Origin: Prinia subflava | Taxonomy: Eukaryota; Chordata; Aves; Passeriformes; Cisticolidae | DNA: 64,000 nucleotides | Assembly: GCF_021018805.1 (NCBI RefSeq) | Contig: NC_086247.1 | Span: 89,512,140-89,576,139, forward strand | Reading direction: 5' to 3' | Shown: in pieces, positions 1-13,400 of the stretch | How the letters are laid out: each line of letters starts with the position of its first letter | Numbering within the stretch: position 1 is the first letter of the stretch | The notes under the pieces: generated by a model | What the model was told of the DNA's origin: nothing | What the model saw: the letters and a program-made list of their open reading frames with translations, nothing else | Databases searched by the model: none | Program-made: the position numbers and the translations under genes

Positions 1-220
1 ACTTCCAAAAATGCCTTTCAAGTGGTACTATGGTTTTCTTTAAAAAAAAACCCAACCAAAGCATTAAAAAGCAACAAACACCCTACAAGAAGCCCTTCCC
101 CAACAAACACCACCTGCTCCTGCTTATTTTATAGTTGTGGGAGGAGGGGAATGTTAGGGAGCATAAAATTATTTTGTATTTGTGATGCTTTCTGAAAGTG
201 ACTTGATTAATTTTTTTTAG

Positions 221-977
<757 letters not shown>

Positions 978-1235
978 GTGTCTTATATAGCATGACCGTT
1001 ATGACCAAGGTGCTAAAATTACATTTCTTCTACATTACTCTAGATCATAAGTTTTAAAGCACAATGATAGGTTGGGGTTTTTTTGCTATGCTTTTGGCAG
1101 TTTCCGTAATCTCGTTTTGTTTTGTTCATCACTTGGAGCATCTTGAAATCATGTAAATATTCTAGAAATGTAAAGAGTTCAATGGGGTCTAAAGATAGAC
1201 TTGCCTGTGTAAATAAAATTTTGTTTCTGCAAACT
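978..1235 (+). other. KIF13A: 3' UTR and poly(A) signal of the KIF13A-like gene
   Basis: An AATAAA hexamer at 1212-1217 lies about 235 nt after the stop codon, with a T/G-rich stretch right after it. Cleavage is expected near 1235. A longer 3' UTR using a more distal signal cannot be excluded. Confidence 0.6.
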
Positions 1236-4200
1236 GGCCAGCAAGGGATTTTACTTACATATGCAAAACACCTTCTCTTCTGGCTTGTGGAATATAGCTG
1301 GAAGGCAGCAGGGGTATTTCACCTGTCTTTAGAATGAGCATCAGCACTAGGCAAGAACTAGCTCTCACATACTTCCAAGATACTTAGGCAATCTCACAAG
1401 CTCTTAATCTTAATATGCTGTACAGTTCTAACATACAGAAGGATAAACTCTGAGCTGCTGTAGCTGCAAACATTCCAAAGACTAACGATGATACCTACCC
1501 ATCATCTTATTTTTGCCCTTCTTGTTAGTCTTCTCGTCTGACAGCAAAGAAACTGGTGTAATATAATACCTGTTCTTACACATAACAATCCTTGGAGAAG
1601 ACCCTGTAATTTAAAGGAGGAAGAAAAACCCATCAGCAGTTAAAGTATCCCAATATTCTCTTCAGCTAATTTGCACCCTATCCTAAACATCTGTTATTTG
1701 TTCAGTCTTCATACTCAGATGTTTCGTAGTAGTGGTGAGGTTTACAAAATTTTAGTAGGATGACAGTTCTCAGTATTTAAGTTAAAAGAGGTTAGGGGAG
1801 ATGGCAGTGAAGACAGTTCTTTAGGATAGCAACTTCTGAGGTGGCTGCATCTAAACTGGTCTTACTTGAAAGGGTATAAACTATTTTCCAGTCATAGGGA
1901 CAGCTTAAGCTCCTGATACTCCTTAATGTACACAATAACATAATTTCAGGCTGGAAACAAATACTTTTTGAAGAGAAAAAGGTAGAAATTATGATAGAGT
2001 TAAGTAATACATGTGAAAGCTACTAAAGCTACTCAAGGCATTTTGGTACTGCCATGTGTGTTCAGGGGCAGTCTAAACCATAATTTCTAGGATGGCAGGT
2101 TTGGGTTTTCTTTAATGACTTAATTAAATTAAAGTGATGGTCGTAACCTATGTGCTGTTCTTAAATGTGAAACTAGTACTGCATTGCAGTGGTGACTTGG
2201 CACAGCAGGTCCCTTCTACCTGCTCTCTAGAATCTCCCCCTTTTCACAGTTTCATTTCAGTTGAGATTTTTTTTTTCTTTCCAAGTCCCACCCATGAAAT
2301 ACAGATACTCTAAACTAGAAAGATCTTTTGGTGTGATACAGGAACTTCATTCTTCCTGGATTTTGTGCATTTCGTATGTAGGAGAGAAAACAAAACCCCC
2401 TCATTCCGGCAGGGAGATTACTATCACAGTCTTAGAAACTGTTTCCCTGCTTTGGAGAGAACTAGTTGCAAAGTGGCTGAAGACTGGGATGTTGTAGCTG
2501 AATGTTTTCCCTGATGTGAACTGGTCAGTCTTTGGAGGGTCATAGTAGGGAGATGGTTAATGGGAATGTGACAGAAAGTGGAATAAACGAAGGAAAGAGA
2601 ATCTGGATGGGAAGAGGATTGCTTGTGTGCCTGTATAGAACTGTTTCACAGGATTGCAGAAGGGAGGAAACTCAAGATAGTAGATGCAGGCTCCTTGAAT
2701 TTGGATGTGGAGGTGTTAAACTTTCAAAACCATGCTGGATTTGATGTCACCTCAGTTGTAGTGCACAGCTGTGGTGTCTGAGCTTGGTAGTACAAACCAG
2801 TTGCTAGGCAAAGGATTTTGTATCTAGCAAGCTCCGTCATCACAAGCTGGAAGATTATAGCCCAGGCACAGACCTGGAAGCTTCCTGCTTTGAAATGCAT
2901 ATCCTGCTTTGCATAGTGTTACCTAACACCATACTTAAGCTGCAGCAAGTAATTTGTGGAAACCTTCTTTTGTGTTGTCAGATGGTAAGGATGCATGTTG
3001 GCTTGGTAGCAATCCTATGGAGTATCCACTGATTTTTAGCTTTTGGGAGGTTGATCCACGTGTGAATGATATAATGCAGAGCCCATGTAGTTGTGTCATT
3101 TCACTTAGATCAGCACTCTATCACCACAGCACATAAACCTCAAAAGTCAGTCTGTAGTCACCATATTTATCCAGATCTTGCATGTTAGCAAGGTCTCCAC
3201 ACTCTGCATTAGAGACTGTTTTCAGACATGCACCTTCTGTTCTGGCCTGTAGATATCCATATAGTGAAAATACCGTTTATGAAATGCAGTGAAAGAGGTT
3301 GTTTGGGCCATTAGTTCTGCAAACCTGAGAAATGTTAGGGAATAGATTTTCTTTAGTCAGCATGGAAAAAGTGATGTGAAGAAGGGAGTCTGCTGGTTGC
3401 AGCCTGTATGACACTGTTCTAAATAGCTCTCTGATTTTGTTTTCTGTTTCCTGAGCCTTTCTAGTCTATACTGCTTACCAGTTAGGAGTGCACATATGGG
3501 ATCAAGAAACTGTGTGCAGCACACATTCTTTATTGTAAAGGCACACTGAAAAACTTCTGTATCAGTGTAAGCACAAATTTGGGGAAAAGTGAGCATATCA
3601 GATCTGCTGGCATTCATTGCTGAGACTTTTAGCAGAGGAAACTTCCAGCGCTTGTCCAACTACTGCCTGCGTTAGTGAGCTTACACAAAGACCTCAACAT
3701 GTCCATCATACAGATGCCTGCTCTCAGTTCTACAAAGAGCTGTTTGCAGTAGAAACATTGAAAAAAAAAGTATTGGGAGCAATGTTTTCAACACCATGCT
3801 ACTTCATTTTTGTTTTGTCTGTTTTACCCAGCTGAAATGTTGCGGGGTTTTTTAAGTCTGATAAAGGGTTTTTTTGAAGAATATCTAGTACTGGTTTTAT
3901 AACTCTTCATTGTACCTAGCTGTGATAGATAGTGCCTTTACCTAAAATCCACTTATTTCTTGAAGAAGAGTAATGTTTTTGTTTTCCACTTCTCTGAACA
4001 GAAAAGCTTTAGTACCATGGTTTGAGGGGCTAATGATCCTGCAGTCAGTGAACAGGGGCGAGAGAAACAGGCTAAAAGCCAGTGAAGACTGAAAAGTGTT
4101 CAAAAAGGTTAAATGGTACTTAAGCCGTGAATGTTTCTTTTGCAGGGATGCTCTTGGACCAACAGCTTTCTAGCGCTACCTCAAAGTAACTTGCAGATAT

Positions 4201-5934
4201 AACTCACAGGGAAGATTGATCAAATGGTGATGATCACTATCATTCTGCTGGAGATATATATATATATATTTGCCTTTTGTTTTGTCTCATTTTTAATGAC
4301 ATTTATTTAACTTCAGTGACTCATGTCAATAGACATTGTTTGACTACATCAACAAGTATTTCTGAGTCATGAATTTCTTTAAAGGTATGTCACCATATGG
4401 AAATTGTTCTAAATAAGTAAAATAAGTAAATAAAGCAGCACTTGAATTTACAGAGCAAATGTAGTGTAGCTGCATTTGACACGTATGTGGAAAATTGTGC
4501 TTACAGCTTACCTTAATATTCTTAGCATGCATAAAGAGGGAAGCTTGTTTTAATTTCTCCGGCTCCTACATGACCAGCACAGGAATGATTTTAGTCAGTT
4601 CCCTACACAGCTACCATTTCAGAAGCCAGCATTGTTACTAATGAATGTTACCAATGGGCACAGTTCCCATCACCCTGTAAATCTAGCTCTTCCCATAACT
4701 GAAACACATTATGCTAGCCTTCCTTCCACTCACCTTAAGCTGAAAGCTAGCATGGTAATTGGTTCCTGGACAAAATGAGTTACAAATCCAGGCTAAAATA
4801 GTATTTTCTATATTGCTGTAGATCTTGAGATGGCCATTGTAGAAGCAGACCATCATCCTAAAATTAGTCAGCAGCTGTAGCACACCAGCCCTTTACAAAA
4901 AACGAGGTGGTTCTTGTAGGTAACTTCAAACATGCATGTTCCAGGGTAGGAATTGTCTATCACTGCAAGTCATCCCCCTGCATGTAAAATTGTATTCACA
5001 ATTGTGGGGCAGGAGAGTAAACATGTAGTTTATGAGGAGAAATATCTGGAAAGTAATTCCACCCTGCTGGGCATTGGATAGTGGTTGTCTTCTGTAGATA
5101 ATGATAATGGGACAAAGGAATTAAGTCATGTAGGAGAGCTGGGAAGACCCTGAAGTTCAAAAAAAGCCAGTAGGAAGCAGAGATGAGGCAGTACTACTCC
5201 CCAGTACCCTTTCTTCTTACAGCTGTTGTGCTGTAGCTGCTGCCTGTTTACATTTCTGCATGCTTTCAGAATCACCCTTGTTTGAGCCCCCCCATAATTC
5301 CCCCCACACCTCTCCCAGTTCCACACCCTTTCTTCAGGTGTGTGCTGGGATAAATGCCTTTTTTTCTTCTTTGTAGAAGGAGCGTTTGGTGCATCAGGGC
5401 TCTGCCCTAAGTAACATTTTTATTGACTTGTACATAGGGAAGATACTTGTGATTTTCTGCACTGCTCAGCTCCATCCTTCCCACAACAAGTTGATGCTAA
5501 AAATGGAACGTGAAACCACAGATTTTTCTCAACTTTACTTTCAGCAGAATAAAAAAAACAAAGCACATTTTAATGTAATTTTAACTTTGTAGTAGGAATG
5601 CACTCTTCCTCATGGTTCAAGGAAGTAAAAGCTGTTAAAGCGTTCTCCCCGTACCTCATTTCCCTATGCCAACACTGAGCAATGAAAAACTTGCACCTGC
5701 TGTGTCTCTTGCTTACACAAATCCGATCCCTCGTGGCAGTCTGGGGGAGCACCGCGGACCTCCCGGTGCCGTTTTTCCAGCCGCGTTCTCCGCGCTGTTC
5801 CTCGTCAGCCAAGGGACCATCCCTGTCACGCTGTGCCGCGGGGGAGGTTCAGCGTGGGTGAAGTTGTGTCCTCGGGGGCAGAATGTCAGGAGGACGGAGC
5901 CCGGCTCTGCTCGGTGGTGCCAAGCAGCAGGGCA
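1236..5934. other. intergenic region between KIF13A-like gene and NUP153
   Basis: About 4.7 kb of AT-rich sequence with no open frame that resembles a gene and no recognisable transposon. It contains a short TA run at about 4254-4269. The GC content rises after about 5690, on the approach to the NUP153 CpG island. Confidence 0.6.
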
Positions 5935-6175
5935 AGAGGCGATGGGCAGAAACCGATGCGCAGGAAATTCCACCTAAATACGAGGGAAAAAAAATCTTTA
6001 CTGTGCGAATGACCACGGACTGGAACAGGGTGCCCACAGAGGTTGTAGGGTCTCCCTCACTGCAGAAGTTCAGGAACTGCCTGGATGCAATCCTGTGCCA
6101 TGTGCTCTGGGACGACACTGCTTGAGCGGGAAAGTTATCCCAGATGACTCACTGATTCCTTTCAAACTGAGCCGT
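5935..6175 (+). mobile_element. CR1 LINE fragment (3' end of ORF2) upstream of NUP153
   Basis: The + strand reads KYEGKKIFTVRMTTDWNRVP followed by TEVVGSPSLQKFRNCLDAI, the conserved C-terminal block of CR1 ORF2. Next comes the usual tail wording: a tgctctgggacgacactgct stretch and a cagatgactcactg stretch. The fragment is 5'-truncated, as most avian CR1 copies are, and abuts the CpG island of the NUP153 promoter. Confidence 0.8.
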
Positions 6176-6179
6176 TCGG

Positions 6180-7400
6180 TGAAACGGCGCAGGAAGACGG
6201 GAGGAGGCGGTGGAATCACCCGCGACGGGACCCCAGCACAAACCTGCGCTCTTGGCCCATAAGGCGTCCCTAAGCTGCGCCGGGCCGGACATTTCCTGCG
6301 CCACGTCCCTTTGCGGGTGGCGGCAGATCCCAGGGAGCGCTTTTCCCGCGCGGCCGCCCGGCCCCTCCCGCTTCCCTGGGAGCGGGGGCGGCGCGCGCGG
6401 GGGCTGCCGGGCCGTCCGCCCGGCGCCGCTGGTGTGACGCGCCCGCGCGGGCTGCTGACGCGCGCGCGGCCCGGGGCGGCCGCCGTGTGGTTGGTCGGCG
6501 GGGCAGGGGGTGCGGCGGCGGCGGCGGCTCGGGCCGCGGGCGGGCGGGCGGACAGCGCGCGGGGCGCCGCCGCCGGGCGGGAGAACGCGAGCGAGGAGCG
6601 GCGGGCGGAGGGAACGCGGGGAAGGGAGAGAGACGCGTGAGAGGGAGAGACGCGCGGGCGCGCGCGGGCGCGGTAGGGGCGGGGCGGAGGCCGCGGCCGC
6701 GGAGGAGCCCCCCGCGCGCGCACCAGAGGCCGCGCGCGGCGCGTGGCGGGCGGGAGCGGCGCGGGGGGAGAGAGGCCGGGCCGGGCGCGTCCCCGCGGGG
6801 ACGGTGACAGCGACAGCGCTGCCGGGCCGCGGCGGAGCACAGCGGCCGCACCAGGAGGAGGAGGACGAGGCCGCCGGCGGCGCCGGGCCGGATCGCATCA
6901 TGGCCTCGGGTGGCAGCGGCGGCGGCGGCGGCAAGATCCGGACCCGACGGCACCACCTGGGAGCCGCCAAGCCGCCCTACGCGAGGGGCAAGCAGCAGGT
7001 GAGGTGGCGGGTCAGCCCCGTGAACGCCTTACCCTCCTACCCCGCGTCTCCCCCGGCGTTCCCCTCAGCGGCGGGAGGAGGCGCGCCGGAGGCCCGGCCC
7101 GGCAGAGCCGCCTCTTCCCTCCCCCACCCCCGCTCCTCGCAGTCCCACGTGCGCGGCTGCGGGCCGGGGTTTCCCGGTGCAGCGGCCCGCGGGGAGGGAG
7201 GAGGGAAGGATTTCCCGCCGGGGCCGCGGGGATTGTGGGATTTCCGGGCGCTCGCCCCGCTCCGGCACCGCCGGGCTGCGGGGGGATCCTCGCCGCCCCT
7301 TTGTCTCCTGCATGTTCCCCTCTAGGCAGGAGCAAAGGCGGGAGGAGAAGGCGGCTGGGAAGGGGTGCGCATTCTCACTCCGCGGGATGCTCGTTTTGTC
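6180..7400 (+). promoter_or_regulatory. NUP153: CpG-island promoter and 5' UTR of NUP153
   Basis: A long block extremely rich in G, C and CpG surrounds the first exon and contains (GGC)n-like runs near 6505-6535 and 6911-6931. There is no TATA box, which fits a dispersed-start housekeeping promoter. TGACGCG motifs, resembling half of a CRE/ATF site, occur near 6435-6465. The transcription start is probably between about 6450 and 6850; the sequence alone does not fix it. The initiator context atcATGg has A at -3 and G at +4. Confidence 0.8.
6900..6998 (+). CDS. NUP153: NUP153 exon 1 (coding part)
   Basis: Residues 1-33: [20 protein letters not shown] and the rest, ending KQQ at a gtgagg donor. 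The Gly-rich start and KIRTRR match the family N-terminus. No upstream in-frame ATG resembles the family. Ends in phase 0. Confidence 0.95.
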
Positions 7401-10400
7401 TCCCGGTTAAATCGTAGTTCTATTGATCTTCACTGGGTTATCAAGTTAGAGTTACTCGTCAGATTTAAGTGCACCGCTTACGATATTTGCCTTTCTTCAT
7501 AAATTCTAGGTTGCAGATGAGTCTGCGAGAGTGCTGGGTAGTTAGGCATCTTCCATTGTTGCTGGGGGTTTTTTTGTTTGTTTGTTTGGTGGTGGGTTTT
7601 TTTTTGGTTTTTTGTTTTCGGTTTTTCTTTATAGGATGCTGCTTGCAGAACCCTTAGGCTTCTTCAGTGTCTTGCCTGTACCTAAGCATGCTGGTGCAGT
7701 GCAAGCAAAATGTAATTCATAAGGCATTTGTTCTTTATATTGTAGGACAGAATAGATGGATAACAGAAAAACGCAGTTTGTAAATTGCAGTACAAAGGTC
7801 CTATGCCATTTGGAGTGGCTGCAGGGAATAGAAGCAAAGATCCTTCCCAGATCCTGTTAGGGAATTTCAAGATGCCTGAAAACAGTGCTCTGGAAATGCC
7901 TTTGACGTGTATTTATGAACATGAAATTGACTGTAAAACCAAAGCGTTTACATTATTAAATTGGTAATACAAGCCAAGAGATTAAATATTGTATGCAAAA
8001 TTGAGGTGTGTTACACATAAATTGTTGTTCCAAATAGTTACTATTATTTGGGAAGTGCTGTACTTCATCCTTTGTGTAGCACACCGATCAGCAGTGTTGT
8101 CCTTGTGAAGCGGACAGGCTGATGCTTCATCCAAAGAGTCACTGCACGTACAGAGCAGATGTTGAAAGCTCCTGCGTGAACAGCAGAGTTATGTTGAAAT
8201 CGCGATATCCTGTGTGTGGTGATACTCTGTAGATAGCTGATGAAATGGATGAATTTAAAATAATTAGATGGTTTTCTGGTTATTCTATTGTCTATTATTT
8301 CTATGTGTTTTCTAGTAGGTCTGTTTAAACAATGGGGCAAAGCAAACACGTGCTTGGGGGATATCTTTGGGATTCAGCCCAGAGCATGGATGCTGCAAAT
8401 CAAATACATCAATCAAATTAGAAGTAATATGTTGGGGAAGAAATGGTAAATAGGCAAACGGATAGGTGTCAGATATGTGCATTTGTTTTAAGGGATAGCT
8501 TTTTAACCCTGTGTAGCTTGCTAACCTTGTTACATAAAAAGATGAGCTCTGGGTAGAGAGCTGACTTGAACTGGAATTAATTGCTAAGGGTTCCTATTTT
8601 CAGTATAGCATCCACTCTGCAGAAAGTGTTCTGTGGTTTGGTGTTGTCTCTCAGTAATGAGTCTGGGAAGACATGGAAGTGCTCAATGCAGTCTGGACAT
8701 GATCTCCTGCTTCCCTAACTATTGTCAATAAGTAAGCTCATAAAAATACTGTATTAAAACTGTTCTGAGTGCTTGGGGTCAAGACTGCAATGCTGAAAAC
8801 TCAGTCTCTCATCATCGAGCTCCAAAGATGCCTAAGCACTGAATGCCATATTGCCAATAGCTTTAAAGTTCTTAGGGTATCTGATTCCTTTCCACTTGTA
8901 TGAAAGATGAGTAGCACGATGCCAGGTTTACAGCGAGGCTGTTGTGTGTTTTTCTGATGTTGTTATGCTTCCCTGATGTTGTCATTTTGCCGTAGTCTCC
9001 CACGGAGCTTGGTCGGGTGGGAATTCTCCAGTCGTGCCCAGTGTGCTGCAGCGTCACTCTTCTATTAAGTGCAGCAACGGCTTTAGAAGACATTTGGAAG
9101 AGAGATGCTGCTGCCTTTCAAAGATGATTAGCTAAAGCATTTGTTCAAAATGTGGTAGACCCTGCTTCAGATTTCTTTTTTGCCTAGAGGCATCAACCTA
9201 CATCTTCCACTTTCTGGGCAAATATCCCAGTTGCCAAGCTGTGTGTTGTCTTTGAGTTCTTCTGACTGAAACTGTGTTATTATCCTGAAAAAGAATGTGT
9301 GATTCATTGAGCCAGGAAGAGGATGTATAAGATGATGTTACCTTCCAAGAGTGGATACATACAGCCTCTGATCCATGATTTCAGAAGTTATTTGTTTATA
9401 TATTCTTGGAATAAACATGCAAAGTGCAGAATTTCCTGCACCTTTCTCCCCAAGTGCCTGATAAAGGCTTATTTCATTATGTTTGCATGTGTGGTTTTTT
9501 AAGTGTAGAGTCTTTTTTTAAACCAGTCTCAAATAGGAGAGATGAACAGATGCTGCTTGGAGGATGTGACTTGCAGCTTGTATTTTCTCTTGGAAGATGG
9601 AGATTTGAGATTTCCCCCACTGGTGCGGGAACTAAACCATGGTATTTTCCTTTCTGGGCTACCATCCCACCTCATAAAAAGTGCACTGTCAGCAGCTGAG
9701 TTACTAAATCAAGGAACAAAAAGTAGCAGCACGGAGAGGTAAGGATGGTGTCCACTCACCCATCATGAAGATTTGAGGTGTGGGAATCACACCTTAGAAC
9801 AAAAAGAGCCTTTTTGTGTGGGTGAGTGTTCTTGGAATAGAATTGTGGAGTTCTTCCCATTGACTGTGCTTTTCTAGGGGCAGAATGTTGACAGCTCCAC
9901 ACTGAATGCATTGACTTCAGGTTGTGCTGGGCTCAGCACACTGTTTATGATGCTGTCCCATGCTGAAATATCCTGCCTCCTCCTGCACTTTTGAAGAAGC
10001 CTAGGCACTTGGGTTAAAATTACAGCTTCTTTGAGAGCTAAGCATATGCCAAGTGAGGGTGCTGTTGTGTCCAGCATCTGAGTTTCATCTTCCAGATGTG
10101 GCCCCAGTGTTTCTAAATGCTAGTTTGTCCTGGTCATTTGAATAGACTGATGATGGGAATTACTGATATGGATGTGTAAATGGGAGGGATGTTTGCATTG
10201 CTGGCTTATTGAACTTTTTCTGGAAGAGCATCTGTATGTTCCTACTGTTCAATTTATGTTTAATTTTGTGCTTTTGTGTGTGTGCATGTGCTGGTTTAAC
10301 TTGGAACAGTGCCATTCTCATCCAGGTAACAGATTTCAGAGATTTTAAGAGTGACTTAAGGGAGAAGAGAATGAAATAACTTTTCTTGGTAATTTTTATG

Positions 10401-13400
10401 AAGGAGTCAGACAACTTGATTCTCCTGCACTTTCATTTAAACTCATACAGGCAGATTTAAGCATGAGAAAAAAACAGTTACCTGAAAAGTGTTTATAACC
10501 TTCCCATAAATGTCTATATTCATGTTAAGCTTTAGCTTGGAGCTATTTGATATTAGAGATAATGTCTGTAGATCAAAATTTCTGCTGAGGAGTGATGTTT
10601 TCCTTTTTTTCCTGTGTGTGTATGTGCCAGTACATATTTATAATGTAGATGTCCAAATCCAAAGATGTTTTCTTTGATGAAACCAGTGTAAGTCTCTGCA
10701 TGTATTGTAGTTGGTCTTGTGCTGATACATTTAGGACGTAACCTGACAAAGGGGACCAGAAGGCCACTGGAAGCCACTTTCATTGGCCCAGGTTGTGAAA
10801 GCCTCTCTTTTTTCTGTGGTTTGTGAGTTTCACTTGAGACATCCTGTAAAGTTCTTCCCAGAAGAACTAGCTAGAGGATTGGGAACTGAAAACTGTACGC
10901 AGCAGTGTCTGAAGCAGTGATTGCATTGTCACCTGCTGCTGTCTTGAAGGTACGCCTTGCTCGGCAGTGACTGCAGGCAGTGGGCAGAAGGGATCTTTCA
11001 AACCACCAGGTTTATTTTGTGAGGAAAGTTTGAAACTTTGATGCTAAAGAGTTCCAAGAGTATCATACTGAGTAATGTAACCTAGGTAATGTTTCATAGA
11101 CCTTAAACAGGAAAATACTAATTTAAAAAGTCTTTATTAAGAGTGTCTGTGTGGACCTACACAAATACAGTTGTATTAACTCCTGTCAACAGGACTGCAC
11201 CTTGAAGCACACTTAAAGTGGTTGTATTTGTATGCAATTCTGCTTGATTTGGTTTAGTAGTAAGCTAGCAGATTGAGCTAAAACAAATAGATTTGAAGAA
11301 ATGTTTAATGTGTATTTAAAGATGTATTTTAAAATATGGGCTAATAGTCAACATCAGTAGTCTTGTCTCTGTCCCAGCAATATGATACAGTATTGGCAAA
11401 ATAGGTGTTTAAATTTGGCACTTGGCTTTCTACTGCTGCTGTAAGAAAAAATGTGTCCTGATTGGGAAGAACTTATAAAATTGAGATATTGACAGTTTTC
11501 TCTCATTTAGGCTAGCAGAACTGTACACTTGTACAAATTGTAGATGATGATTGCTGTAGCATTTCATTAATATTCTGGAGTTTGTTTCAAAGTGTTGTCG
11601 TGACAGTCTTGAGGCTGTGAAGTGTTGAGGACAAACAATATTAGTGAGTGGTATCTTAGAAGAAGAAAAAAGAAGATGAAATAATTGACTGTGTTAGCTG
11701 GGACACTGCAAATTGTCTTTGGTTGCTGGCAACAAATCACTTCCTCTGAGTTATTTATTCCTCCAGTCAGTAATTAGAATCTGTTCTTACTCCCCTGCCA
11801 TGAGCAAACTGAGCTGCTGCTGATTCTAACAACTCAGCAGGACAGAGTTCAGAATCTCTTTTGTGTGCCCAGAAATGTTTGAGCAAAAGTATTCCAGGTT
11901 GGTGCAGGTGGTGGGCTGCCACAGCCCCATGTAATGAATTCATAACACACTGGGATGACTGGCTTAGTGGACGTGGGGCAAACGGTGGGTGTTGTTTACC
12001 TGGACTTTAGCAGTGCCTGCAGCATGGTCTCCCATGTGATCCCTGTTGTCCACTTGTTGAAATACGGGCTTGTCAGGTGGACCGGGCTTGTCAGGTGGAC
12101 CGTAAAGTGATTGGAAAATTAGCAGGACCATTGACCTCAAAGGGTTGTGACCAGCAGTACAAAGATCCAGTGGCAGCCAATTGCTAATAGAGCTCTCAGA
12201 GGTTGATACTGAGGCTGATGCTGTTCCATGTCTTACAACCTTGGATGAAGGAATGGCATGGATCCTCAGCAGTTTCCCAGATAATACCAAACCCTTGGGA
12301 ACTTCAGCCCTGTTGTATAATGAAGAGTAGAGCTGGCATTGAGGGAACGTGACAGAAATGGGCTACCAAGAACCTTGTGAGTTTTAATGAAGGCAAATGT
12401 GAAGTCCTTCATCTGGGACAAAACAACTCCACCTACCTGCTGGACAGCAAGTTGAATGTGAGTCAGCAGCACGCTCTTGAGGTAAAGAAGGCCAGCTACA
12501 TGCTGGGAGGTATTAGTAAGTTTGTGGGAAGGATGTTAAGGGACTTGTTTTTTCCCCTACTTCTAGGACTACATGTGGAGTGTTGTGTCTAGTTTTGGCC
12601 TCTCCAGTTAAAAAAAAAGACAAGGAAACTATACAGGAGTGAGTCTGGTTGAGAGGCACCAAAATTATGATGACTTAAAGAACTGTGTGTCTTCAGATTG
12701 CAAGCAGCAAATACCTAATAAGACTATAGAGGAGGTGTAGCAAGGCTCTTCCAGGAGATTCGTAGCAATACAAAGAGACAATGGACTGAAGATGCAAAAC
12801 TGGAAATTCTGATTTCATAATAGGAGAAATATTTTAACTGGGAGGCTAGCCAGCATGTTGGAAGAACTGCCCAGAGAGGTTTCAAAACGCAGGTGGACTC
12901 AGCTGTGGCTGGTTTTGGCCATTCTCTGAGGAGGAGGTTGTAGTAGTAGGTGATCTCTGGGATGCCATGCAGCCTCTGTGTGTGTGTGGTTCTGTCAGAG
13001 CTGTTGCAGCTGGACCACAGAGCGCACATGGGCCTGGTTTCAGCGTAAATGTCACTGTTACTCCAGGTTGGTAATCCTTTTGCTGGTCCGTCCTCTAATT
13101 CTGTCTTTGGGGTTGTGCTGTCTCTTGAGGAAGGAAATAATGCCTCTGTTGGCAATGTGTATTTCCAGAAAGCCAAACATATCCTGGGCTGCATCCAAAG
13201 CAGTGTGGCCAGAAGGTTGAGGGAGGGGAATCTGCTCTTCCTACTCCTCTGTGGTGAGGTCCCACCTGGAGTACTGCATCCAGCTCTGGGGTCCCCAGCA
13301 CAGGAAGGACATGGACCTGTTGGAGTGAGACCAGAGGTGGGCCTCAAGAATTGTCACGGGGTAGGAGGACCTCTCCCATGAAGACAGGCAGAGAGAGTAA

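Noticed and set aside
1122..1337. 71-codon + strand open frame after the KIF13A-like stop
   Set aside because: It runs through the 3' UTR and past the poly(A) signal with no family resemblance.
6070..7417. Several long open frames on both strands across the NUP153 CpG island, up to 273 codons
   Set aside because: They come from the GC-rich composition, where stop codons are rare. They are Arg/Pro/Gly/Ala-rich, overlap one another on both strands and have no domain; only the 6900-6998 exon matches a family.
12724..13381. Open frames of 110-207 codons on both strands in intron 1
   Set aside because: They lie in decayed CR1 sequence and do not follow the CR1 reading frame.
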